A DNA stretch of 64,000 bases, taken from the NCBI RefSeq assembly GCF_943734655.1, contig NC_071355.1, positions 75,405,449 through 75,469,448 of the forward strand. The letters are read 5' to 3'. Positions 54,880 through 64,000 of this stretch are shown here, one piece after another. Source of the stretch: Sabethes cyaneus (lineage: Eukaryota; Arthropoda; Insecta; Diptera; Culicidae). The first letter of the stretch is position 1, and each line of letters opens with the position of its first letter. The translations under genes were made by a program, and so were the position numbers. The notes under the pieces are model-generated. The model did not search any database. It was not told the origin of the DNA and was given only the letters and a program-made list of their open reading frames with translations.

Positions 54880-57871
54880 CACAGTGGTCCAGCAGCGAAA
54901 ATTAAGTGGAAAGTTTTTTGTGGTTCAAAATAGCTCCCCACAATGTTCAGCAAAGTTATACAACTCTAATAGACAATTAATGCGAAATTAACGACTAAGT
55001 TCCAGTTTGGCTTGTGAGCACATAATCCATAATAACTTTTTATAAGAAAGAGATAGAAGGATAACTTCCACGACAAAGTCGTAGCCAAAGATTATATAAG
55101 TAACTTTGACAAAGATATAGTAGGCGTATTTCTAGTCGTTTCTAACTTACATAGTGTTTCATAAAAAGACCTCTCAAAAATCACTTTTTCGCTGATTTCT
55201 GCAAATGCAATGGTTTTATTGCATCATAATGTCTTGCAAAGTTGGTTATCTTATCAAAAGACATATTTTTGTAGAACATTATATGTTGAAAACTCATACG
55301 TATAACGAGTTCTAACGTTTTTCCTGTGTTTTTTTAGCCTTTTTTGGAATAGAATATCTCAAAAAGGGGCAAACGAAAAAAATCAAACTTGGCCGTTTCT
55401 GAAAGCTTGGAGTTTTATCTCAAACATATGTGAAAATAAAAAACTGGTTTTTTCTCTAACTCGAGTAATTTCAGTTTAAATATTTCATGTTTGACCATTT
55501 TCTACTATGCAGTATTTTCTAATATCTTCTTGAACATGTAAATAGTAAAAAAGAAATTTGTCGTACCATGACACAATTTCTTCTGATTGCCACGTAAAAT
55601 AGTCTTCGAACTCCGGATAAGTTTAGAGATCTAGTTTTTTGACCTTGTGCTAGTTTTCGAACCACTGCTGAAATATTCATCAAATAAGTTTTTATAACGG
55701 TAGTTTTTACAGTTGTTTATTGTCAAGATATATGGACTTCGCCCGTCATCCAATCCATACATATAAATATAAATTATAATACCAAATACAAAATAATATA
55801 AAATGCAGTGGTATTAGTGTACATGAAATTGACCTCTCAGAAATAGCCAGAAAGTTTTTTCTTAATAGTATCAGATGACATGTTTAAGTTTAGTATGTTT
55901 CTAAAATTGTTCATTAGCTGCATACAGCGGCAGGCTGGTTCATTGCGCGCGTAGTTAGTTCGACGGTGGTTTAGAGTGAAGGTCCTTGGTCTCCACAGAA
56001 CTACTGTACTCTGGTTAGCAGTTATCCTGGATTTCAAATAATCACTGTCGTATCGTCCTCTCTGCAAATGGAGCTCAGCACCAGCTGTTTTTGATAAATA
56101 TCTATCTTACAATTTTCATTATTTTACAAATAGTCATGGAAATCTTCATTTGGATATATGCACATGAAATTAAATTTTATATTGATATTTCTGATTCTAG
56201 TCTAAAGTAATCTTTTAAATTACTTTAGTGTCAGAAAGCTGAGAAGTCTTCAAAATTGATGTCTTATACGTATTTAGGAACAGGAACATGACTATGATCG
56301 TAGTAAAAAAGGAGGAACATTTTCAAGCAAATCCTATTAGAGTCCTGGAGTTTTTTGTCAAAAGATTTGAGGGTACCGTTACTGTTATTTTAAATTAGTA
56401 TCTAAAATGTTCGTGAAAGTAATTCAGTAGTTTAGGAGATTATTTCCCATTCAATTCCATATTAGCTATATACTGTTAGTACACGGCGCAGATATTATTA
56501 AGGCCACGGCACAACTCATAGCGTTATGAAGCGAAGAGGTACAGGAAACGCGATATAAATGTATTTGTAAGTTCAGGGAATTTCACGTCAGAAAATTTAA
56601 CCGGATTGCCAATTTGGAGGATGTGTTCAAACACCTCCTGCTGTCGTCCGATCCAGTCATTGCAATACAAAATCGTTCTTATTGTACACGTAATCTGGAG
56701 CTTCCACCAAGCGCAAACCAATTATTAATATAATAAATTATTATATTGCTAACAATAATAAAATATTTCGAAAACAAAACATTTATTGAATCTCTCAAAT
56801 AAATGACTACGCTTTTTTTTCCAAATCAACGATATACGATGGTTGAAGTTCGAAAAGGATCTATAGGTTTTTTTCTCTTTTACCTCTTTGCCTGTTTTGA
56901 TATACTTACCTGCTATTAAAAAATGGAATAAAACTAAAATAACAGTTAACAATATTACGTATGAAATAACCAATATTTTTTGCTTTTTTATTGAAAATTA
57001 ATTTTAAAACATTATTGATGGTAGATTGAGCATATTTGCAAAATAATGAAAATTGAAAGATAGATATTTATCAAAAACAGCTGGTGCTGACAGAAAACTG
57101 ATGTTATATCTGGAGTTCGAAGACTATTTTACGTGACAATCAGAAGAAATTGTGTCAAGATACGACAAATTTCTTTTTTACTATTGACATGTTGACTTTA
57201 ATCGTCTTCAAGAAGATATTAGAAAATACTGCATAGTAGAAAATGGTCAAACATGAAATAATTAAATTGAAATTACTCGAGTTAGAGAAAAAACCAGTTT
57301 TTTATTTTCACATATGCTTGAGATAAAACTCCAAGCTTTCAGAAACGGCCAAGTTTGATTTTTTTCGTTTGCCCCTTTTTGAGATATTCTATTCCAAAAA
57401 AGACTAAAAAAACACAGGGAAAACGTTAGAACTCGTTATACGTATGAGTTTTCAACATACAATGTTCTACAAAAATATGTCTTTTGATAAGATAGCAAAC
57501 TTTGTAATACATTATGATGCAATAAAACCACTGCATTTGAAGAAATGAGCGAAAAAGTGATTTTTGAGAGGTCTTGTTGTAAAACACCCTGTAAGTTAGA
57601 AACGCCTAACAATACGCCTACTATGTCTTTGGCAAAGTTACTTATATAATCTTTGGCTACAACTTTGTCGAAGAAGTTATCCTTCTATCTCTTTCTTATA
57701 AAAAGTTATTATGGATTATGTGTTTACAAGCCAAACTGGAACTTAGTCGTTGATTTCACATTAATTGTCTTTTAGAGTTGGACAACTTTGCTGAACATTG
57801 TAGAGAGCTATTATAAAACGCTTAGCCGCAAAAGTAAGTTTCCACTTAACTTTCGTTTCTGGACCACTGTG
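54880..57871. mobile_element. Giant foldback element 2, Transib-like ends, 5-bp TSD CAATG
   Basis: Left end cacagtggtccagcagcg; right end is the inverse of gtttctggaccactgtg. Direct repeats caatg at 54875-54879 and 57872-57876. Total 2992 bp, with inverted arms of about 830 bp (about 54880-55640 continuing 56073-56134, and 57030-57871); a LINE piece splits the left arm. The terminal block CAC-xGTGGTCCAG-(n)-AAATTAAGTGGAAA is shared with foldback element 1, so they are one family. No transposase. Confidence 0.82.
55640..56072 (-). mobile_element. LINE 3' fragment in the left arm of foldback element 2
   Basis: The - strand encodes the last ~76 residues of an ORF2 (RGRYDSDYLKSR, then NYARNEPACRCMQLMNNFRN, ending SGYF at 55837) and about 200 bp of 3' UTR. 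The pattern N-Y-x-x-NEP-xR-M matches the C-terminus of the intact LINE at 29614. The break in the arm palindrome coincides with this segment, showing that it inserted after the palindrome formed. Confidence 0.7.
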
Positions 57872-58289
57872 CAATGATGCGTTATCTAACGTGTTTTGAC
57901 TACAGAAACCACTTTGTAGTGAACAGCAGTGTTCTAGTCATCATGGTTTCGCAATTTTCACATCATATTTTCTCATCATCTCCACCTACTACTGACTTAA
58001 TTCCGAATTTTTTTTACCATAATCGGAAGTATCTTGACCTGATAAACAACTTTGTCGAAAACATCAACCTTCTATCTCGTCATGGTTTGGAAATATCGCC
58101 AAATGAATTAAATTTCACCGTATACTCCATCTGGAATGGAATATACTATATGGAATATACCATATGAAATATACTGACCCTTGCCCAGCAGGGCAAGCTG
58201 GCTCAACTTGCAAGGGAAGCTAGCCGCCTGAAGCTTAAAATCCTGGGGCTGAGCGAGGTCCGCTGGCCGGGTACTGGGGAACACAGGAC

Positions 58290-58971
58290 CAGGGCTTCGA
58301 CCGATCCTTTTTTTCTACCGCAGTCACACCAACGCGCATTCAAGTTCACACCGTCCGTTTAGAGGTGGAATACGAATGCTATGCATAACACAACTGGCAT
58401 TTTGCTCAGTCAAACGCCGACTGTACGCTGCAGAACGAACGGCTTCTAAAACTTTTTGACATTTTCGTTTCGATCAAGTTGCCTTTACCGTTTGGAGCAG
58501 CGAATGACTGCAAAACAGTCAAATGACTGGCAATCACCACGCTAACGAAAAGCAACCGCACAATCGTATGATTCAATACTACAAAAAAAACAACCACTAC
58601 ATGTGCATGGAAGAAGTCGGTCGGACTCCGTCCAATACAAACGAATATTTTGCTTGCGTCGGACCGACGTCTGGGTGACAAACTTTTACTGTGAGCAGCC
58701 GATTTGGAGACAAAAAGAGAAATGAAAAAATACGTCACCGTATGCTTCCAGTCAGTTTGCAGTTTATATTCTCAAAGCGCAAAGCAAAACGGGAGATCGA
58801 CTGTTTGCTTTTGCTGAGATGCCGCATGAATTGTACGACGGCAGCAGCGCAAGCGGCAGTTTGACTGGATTAAAAAAACGGTCAAATGATCGTTCAAAAA
58901 TCGGAGTTTGAATGCGGAAAGTTCGCATTCACGGCAGTCACATTCAACTTGCGATCCCTTTTTAAGCCCTG
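58290..58971. mobile_element. hAT-type MITE copy 2, 682 bp, 8-bp TSD CACAGGAC
   Basis: Homologous along its whole length to 18945-19628, with the same cagggcttcgaccgatcc start and aagccctg end. Perfect 8-bp repeats cacaggac at 58282-58289 and 58972-58979. Inserted in the endonuclease domain of the RTE LINE; deleting it with one repeat joins the two endonuclease halves in frame. Confidence 0.92.
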
Positions 58972-60377
58972 CACAGGACATCATCCGGGCAAGTCTTGCT
59001 CTACTCTGGCATACGAGGTGAAAATGCTACTCGAGAAAGAGGATTTGGATTCCTACTGAGCCCAGGGGCAGATGCGGCCCTGATGAAATGGGAACCGATA
59101 AATGAGCGAATAATCGCTGCCAGATTCGGAACACGGGTTAGGAACCTTACGGCAATCCAGTACTATGCGCCAACAGATGCTGCCGACCTGCAGGAGAAAG
59201 AGAGCTTTTACAGCCAGCTGAACAGCGTGGTTGAGAAAATCCCGAAGGGGGACATCCAAATTCATATGGGTGACTTCAACGCGAAGATTGGCTCAAACAA
59301 CGCGGACCTTGAACGCGTCATGGGACGCCATGGCCTAGGAGAGATGAGCGAAAACGGGGAGCTGTTTACAGAATTCTGTGGTAATAACGACATGGTCATT
59401 GGTGGATCGCTCTTCCCCCATAGACCAGTACATTAAGTCACGTGGGTTTCCCGTGACGGCCGAACAGAAAACCAAATCGACCACATCTGCATCAGCCGGA
59501 AATGGAGAAGGAGCCTTCTTGATGTACGCAACATACGCAGCGCTGACATTGCATCCGACCATCATCTTGTTATCGCTGAGATACGTCTGCGCGTCGCACG
59601 TGTCCAACGACGGGAGGAAAAAGTTGGATGCCGCTACGACGTCCGCCGATTGGAGAATCCTGAGGTGAAAAGGGCCTTTGTCGAACAACTTGAATCTCGA
59701 GCCTCGGAGTTGCCACCTGGTGGAACCGTCGAAGAACAATGGACCGGCATCAAGAACGCCTTCATCACGACAAGTGATGAAACACTCGGCAAAGCGCGCA
59801 GCGGGCGGAGGGAATGGATTTCGGATGAAACTTGGAGGAAGATCGACGAGCGGAGAGAGGCGAAATCCAAGGAGAACAAGGAGAACCCGCCGCCGCCAAT
59901 GGTGATATCCGTTTGTTGTACGATATTTCTCGCCGCCTTAGTGGTGCCAGGATGAATACAAAGATGCCGCTAAAGGACAGAGCTAGTCAGCTATTGACTG
60001 ACCGTACAGAACAGCTTAAGCGATGGACTGAACATTTTGAACATCTCTTCCGAGTTTCAAATGTCAGAGACCAACAAAACCAGCAGCGTATGACGCCTAC
60101 AGTTCGTCGAATTAATCGCGTCAACTCGGAGGCACCATCGCTGGATGAAATTGTAGCAGCCATCAAGAGTATAAAATCCATTAGAGCGCCAGGGATAGAT
60201 CGTATTTCAGCCGAAATGCTTAAAGCTGACCTATCTTTGTCAGCCCAGATGATGCATCAGCTTTTCAGCAATATTTGGGAAACCGCAACTTTTCTGGTGG
60301 ACTGGATGCAGGGCATATTGGTCAAAGTCCCTAAGAAAGGAGACCTAACGGAATGAGGTAACTGGCGTGGCATCACG

Positions 60378-61676
60378 TTGCTCTGTATTACTCTCAAAGT
60401 ACTCTGTAAGATAATCCTCAACCGGATCCAGGAGAAGATCGACGCTACTCTCCGGCGGCAGCAAGCAGGATTCCGTGCTGGCCGATCATGTGTAGACCAT
60501 ATCACAACGCTCCGCATTATATTGGAGCAGATCAACGAATTCCAGGACTCTCTTCTGCTGGTGTTCGTTGACTTCGAAAAGGCGTTCGACAGACTCAATC
60601 ATGAAAACATCTGGGGCGCACTTAGGCGTAGAGGAGTTCCAGATAAGCTAGTCCATCTCATCGAGGCTCAGTACGAGGCGTTCTCGTGCAAGGTTTTGCA
60701 CGACGGCGTCTTGTCTGACCCCATAAGAGTTACTGCTGGCGTGAGACAGGGCTGCATTTTATCACCGCTTCTGTTTCTCATCGTTATGGATGAGATATTA
60801 GTTGGAGCAATTGACAGTAGACCAAATCGAGGATTGCCTTGGAATCCTCTAACGATGGAGCAGCTAAATGACCTCGACCCAGCCGACGACATTGTCTTGC
60901 TCGCACAACGCCGAAACGATGTGCAGAGTAAGTTAGATGACCTTTCCGAGAGCTCCCAGGCAGCAGGTCTCACAGTCAATGTAGCGAAAAGTAAGTCTAT
61001 GGTATTGAACACTGACAATTCCACCAATTTCACAGTAGCGGGACAACAAGTTGAGCAGGTAGACGCCTTTCAATATCTTGGTAGCCAAACAACGCCCGAT
61101 GGTGGTACTAAGACTGATATAGCCACACGGATCAGGAAGGCCAGGGGTGCCTTTGCAGGTCTGCGAAACATTTGGCGCTCAAACCAGATCACTCTACGTA
61201 TGAAAACCCGAATCTTTAATTCAAACGTTAAATCCGTACTGCTGTATGCCTGCGAAACGTGGTGCGTCTCAGCGGAGACAACGCAAAAACTGCAGGTATT
61301 CATTAACCGGTGCCTGCGATATATTATTCGTGCCTGGTGGCCTGATAATTGGATATCCAATGAGGAACTCCATCGTCGGTGTCATCAACGGCCGATAGCC
61401 ACAGAAATTCGTGAGCGTAGATGGAAGTGGATCGGACACACCTTGAGGAAAGGAGCGAACGAGGTTTGCAGAGAAGCACTCGACTGGAATCTACAAGAAC
61501 AGCGTAGAAGAGGCAGACCCAGAGGTTTATGGCGACGGAGCTTGGCCAACGACATCCGGGTTGTAGACGAGAACCTGTCCTGGCGACAGGTAAAAGCCAT
61601 GGCGGGTAACCGTCAGCAGTGGAGATCTCTGATTTCATCCCTTTGTTCTGCCAGACCGGTGGACATGGACACATAA
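60378..61676 (+). CDS. RTE LINE reverse transcriptase, open segment (432 codons)
   Basis: The longest open part of the LINE. Reverse transcriptase blocks QQAGFRAGRSCVDH, LLVFVDFEKAFDRLN, RRRGVPDKLVHLIEAQYE, TAGVRQGCILSPLLFL and PADDIVLLAQ are followed by a thumb/C-terminal region with LLYACETWCV and RWKWIGHTLRKG. The first Asp (VDFEKAFD) and both Asp of ADD are present; the usual aromatic before ADD is Pro. It ends VDMDT at 61676, directly before the (AAGT)n tail. An upstream stop at about 60354 separates it from the endonuclease. Confidence 0.82.
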   Translation: MLCITLKVLCKIILNRIQEKIDATLRRQQAGFRAGRSCVDHITTLRIILEQINEFQDSLLLVFVDFEKAFDRLNHENIWGALRRRGVPDKLVHLIEAQYEAFSCKVLHDGVLSDPIRVTAGVRQGCILSPLLFLIVMDEILVGAIDSRPNRGLPWNPLTMEQLNDLDPADDIVLLAQRRNDVQSKLDDLSESSQAAGLTVNVAKSKSMVLNTDNSTNFTVAGQQVEQVDAFQYLGSQTTPDGGTKTDIATRIRKARGAFAGLRNIWRSNQITLRMKTRIFNSNVKSVLLYACETWCVSAETTQKLQVFINRCLRYIIRAWWPDNWISNEELHRRCHQRPIATEIRERRWKWIGHTLRKGANEVCREALDWNLQEQRRRGRPRGLWRRSLANDIRVVDENLSWRQVKAMAGNRQQWRSLISSLCSARPVDMDT

Positions 61677-62224
61677 GTAAGTAAGTATACTCCATCTAGC
61701 GGACTAGTTCCTAACTTCAGTGTTCGTTACCAAATGCGTCTTGGCTTTACAAACAACTTTGTAGTAAATAGCAACCTTCTAGCTCATTACGGTTCTAAAA
61801 TATTCCTAAATGAATTTAATTTCTTCATTATTAGCGCCATCTAGCGAATCAGTTCCGAACTTTGTTGTATGTCACCGGATGTGTCTTAACTAGATAAGCA
61901 ACTTGGTCGGAAGTCGCAACCTTCTAACTCTTCACAAACTTGAGCTATTGCCCGCCGTGTACTCAGTACACGATGCGACCGCTTGTCTAACTTTTTTCAT
62001 TTCAAAAAAGTTACGTTAGTGGTCGCGCTGGTGTACTCTGAGTATAGCAATTTTCGACCACTATTTTTATTTCTTTTTGCTATATTTTGGCATCATTAGA
62101 AAGAGGAAGAGTAGATCTTCGAATCCAACCAAAACCCGGTGTGATTTGATTAAAATTTCGATGATTTTTTTCACGTTTTTCGAAAACGCGTGTACGCAGT
62201 ACACTAGCGCGACCGCTCTAGGGT

Positions 62225-63177
62225 TGAAACTCAGTTCAGCCAGGCTCAAATTAAAGTAGTTTCGCAGATTTGCATATTGTAGAAGTGGTGCATACGGATA
62301 CTTTTTTCATTCATATGACACAAAGCCCTCCGGTTTCGTCACACATCATGTGTGTGAAAGCTCACTCGGATTCCTGCCACCAATACCACAATATTCAGTC
62401 CAAAACAGAGTTACACAAAAATAACAAAAACAGACTCATCTACATGTCGCTCCGGTGAAAAACAATCGGCGCAGTAGTGCAAACTTTGTTTGACATTTCA
62501 CCGAAAGCTTCGCTCCATTCCGCGAAAGCCGTGTGTGGTGGGTGCGAAATGATGGAGACGCCTGCGCGCATCGCGTTGCTCCAATATCGATCGTCAACGG
62601 TTCTCTCGTGCACACACTACATAAGAGCGCTCTCTAAACTTGACAAAACGGTAGGTAAAAGCTTTCTCCGGCAGCCATAAGCGCTGCTGCATTGGAAGGA
62701 CCAAAAATCTTCATTCTGTATCGAACGGTATCAATGAGCAGTTAGTTGTAACGGGACGGATCTGCTTACTTTTGCGGTTGGTGGTTTTGCTAGGACAAAA
62801 GAAAAATTGTTCACCCCCGCAGAGTGGAAATAAGGATGTGAATTTGCTGCTAGCAAAGTGTCGCAATATTTAGTAGGTGTCAGATCATTATTTTTCTGAG
62901 TGAATCTCCAATTGCTAGTGACAAATAGAAGCAGGATAATCATTCAAGGAAAATCTTACTCATGAACCAGTGCCTAACACAAGGCAGGAAGAAAGATATC
63001 GATTTAGTGGTTCCGTACTGAGAACAGTGCACAGTGGAGGGTGAAATATAAAATTGTGTGCGAGCTGCGGAAGCAGATTTTCCTGCCAGCTGGAATATTC
63101 ATCGACATCGAGGCAGATAAAAAAGGGGAGTCGTGTGTTTGTCGAGCTAGTCTGTTGCTGGTGAAAAACGACGCAAA
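62225..63177 (+). promoter_or_regulatory. Probable 5' UTR/promoter region of the downstream gene
   Basis: Non-repetitive sequence leading into the start codon at 63178. I see no convincing TATA box or initiator-DPE pair; gagcagttagtt at 62733 is a weak initiator match. Listed because the next exon needs a leader. Confidence 0.3.
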
Positions 63178-63217
63178 ATGGGCGACCACGGCCCGGATAT
63201 GAACATACTGGAAACTG
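63178..63217 (+). CDS. First coding exon of an unidentified gene
   Basis: ATG in a good context (acgcaaaATGG) encodes MGDHGPDMNILET plus one base, then a splice donor (gaaactg/gtaaaata). I do not recognise the protein from 13 residues. Upstream stops in all frames and non-repetitive sequence favour a genuine start. The remaining exons are beyond the window or not identifiable in the last 780 bp. Confidence 0.45.
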
Positions 63218-64000
63218 GTAAAATAACTTTGTTTTTATGCTAACATTTGAAGTCGCTTAATCTTTGCATATGTTGAGGTAAGTTAAGGTATAATCCAGTG
63301 GCTGTTACAGAGAAAAAATGACGATTACCGGATAACGGGGGGATTGAGTTGACCCCGTCAGCAAGCCAATCGTGACTGCTAAATTGATTTGTATGTGATT
63401 ACATAAAGCGAATGGAGGGATGAGGCAAATTGAATCTTATTGGGTTTCTCATTTCGGTTTTGATGTCCTATAATCCGTAGCGTTGAAATAATAGGTGTAA
63501 AACCTTTGGCATATATTGGTGCTACATGTTCGGATTGAATTAATTCGATAACATCCATTGACATCTTTATATGAGTGATTTTTAGAAAAAAAAAAACTCT
63601 TACATATTCGATCGTAACATTTCTTCATTCCAATCCTGGTTTAATTTTCTATTAAAGAGTTTACTTTTATAAATGATGGTCTTTCACACCAACACATTTT
63701 TAACTGAAAACTGATTTGGATCAGATATGAATTCTCGATCATGTTTTCAGTCTCAGTTTTGCAATATTACAGCCGCATTGATTGTCAATCTTATCTCCTT
63801 CATCATGAAGAAATTTTTCTCTGCTATTAAATTTTACCACGGTTTCTCAATTTTGCTTTACTACTAATATCAAAATATTTAGCACTTTCGAGATAAATAT
63901 TGTTCAAATTCGTTCATTGATTTAGTGTTTCACCCTAATTTATTTTATTTTCAAACAAACTTGGCAACGCATTATACAAAATTCATGCATTTTTTCTCAA
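63218..64000. other. Presumed first intron of the unidentified gene
   Basis: AT-rich, with poly-T/A runs and no recognisable exon or transposon. Confidence 0.4.

Larger units (their letters stand above)
58133..61684 (+). mobile_element. RTE-clade LINE, nearly full length, with 13-bp TSD and a nested MITE
   Basis: Flanked by gtatactccatct at 58120-58132 and 61685-61697. Endonuclease: KILGLSEVRWPGTGEHRT (before the MITE), then GIRGENATRERGFGFLLSPG, IQIHMGDFNAKIGS, and, after one TAA (about 59436), NQIDHICIS and ASDHHLVIAEIRLR. Reverse transcriptase: RAPGIDRISAEMLK, a TGA near 60354, then VFVDFEKAFDRLNHENIWGA, GVRQGCILSPLLFLIV, and DPADDIVLL in place of the usual YADD. The C-terminal part carries RRRGRPRGLWRRS. 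The tail is cataagtaagtaagta. This is an RTE (SR2-like) layout. A few stops make it inactive, but it is much better preserved than the 15-23 kb copies. Confidence 0.85.
54066..62224. mobile_element. Terminal-inverted-repeat element (ACCCTAGAGCGGTCGCG ends) holding nested insertions
   Basis: accctagagcggtcgcg at 54066-54082 is the exact inverse of cgcgaccgctctagggt at 62208-62224. Near each end are further copies of ggtcgcg-(n)-gtactgagtacacg (54098-54125 and 61962-61980). Without nested insertions the element is about 1.6 kb. Its interior has diverged ~115-bp units containing acaactttgt(c/a)g-(n)-caaccttcta-ctc (57900-58090, 61745-61940). I found no matching target duplication at the outer edges and no transposase. 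Confidence 0.65.

Noticed and set aside
54880..54920. A full recombination signal (heptamer plus nonamer) at the foldback end
   Set aside because: The heptamer CACAGTG is present, but the bases after 12 or 23 nt do not resemble the ACAAAAACC nonamer; only the Transib-like terminus is claimed.
1..64000. CRISPR arrays, operons, bacterial-type features
   Set aside because: The window is clearly nuclear insect DNA with spliced genes; no regularly spaced repeat-spacer structure exists.
1..64000. Endogenous viral element
   Set aside because: No frame resembled viral capsid, polymerase or glycoprotein genes; the reverse-transcriptase and integrase pieces fit LINEs and a BEL/Pao fragment.

Overview
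This is eukaryotic nuclear DNA from an insect, most likely a mosquito. The basis is two adjacent tropomyosin genes whose proteins match the insect Tm1 and Tm2 families, a clip-less modular serine protease of the ModSP type, short GT-AG introns in the protease, and a dense mix of transposons (RTE-type LINEs, a tRNA-derived SINE with a CTTTG tail, ITm/mariner relics, BEL/Pao, hAT and TTAA MITEs) typical of mosquito introns. The species cannot be named from sequence alone; the TE load suggests a culicine rather than an Anopheles.

Layout. (1) 1-25.2 kb: the 3' half of Tm1 on the + strand. A 63-nt internal exon (2761-2823) and a 70-nt exon (3971-4040) are followed by four alternative terminal exons at 4733, 6863, 9081 and 24621. 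One is a cytoskeletal-type end, one a long Pro/Ala-rich troponin-H end, one ends in ILKE and one in SGY. The 5' exons lie outside the window. The last intron (9167-24620) holds about 15 kb of nested transposons. (2) 25.4-27.5 kb: a ModSP-like protease on the - strand, lacking only its signal-peptide exon. (3) 28.9-33.0 kb: a diverged ~135-bp repeat array split by a nearly intact LINE. (4) 33-47.9 kb: MITEs, a P-element/THAP9-like relic, RTE and ITm/mariner relics, and a possible Tm2 promoter near 40.1 kb. (5) 48.1-52.1 kb: complete Tm2 coding exons on the + strand, with two alternative last exons. (6) 54.1-62.2 kb: an element with CCCTAGAGCGGTCGCG termini that contains a SINE fragment, a Transib-like foldback, and an RTE LINE which itself contains a hAT MITE. 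(7) 63.18 kb: first coding exon of an unidentified gene.

The genes: Tm1 and Tm2 encode the 284-residue coiled coils that run along actin filaments. Isoform choice is made mainly at the last exon, which sets the overlap end and the troponin contact; the troponin-H exon adds a flight-muscle extension. ModSP is unrelated in function: it is an upstream autoactivating protease of the Toll/melanization cascades.

The most unusual content is the transposon architecture. Two ~3-kb giant palindromes have CAC(A/T)GTG-type ends and 5-bp duplications (CAGTG, CAATG), which fits the Transib/RAG-like superfamily. One palindrome carries, in one arm only, a 1.7-kb TTAA-flanked palindrome, so the other arm preserves the exact empty site. 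Several other insertions carry perfect target-site duplications that can be read directly.
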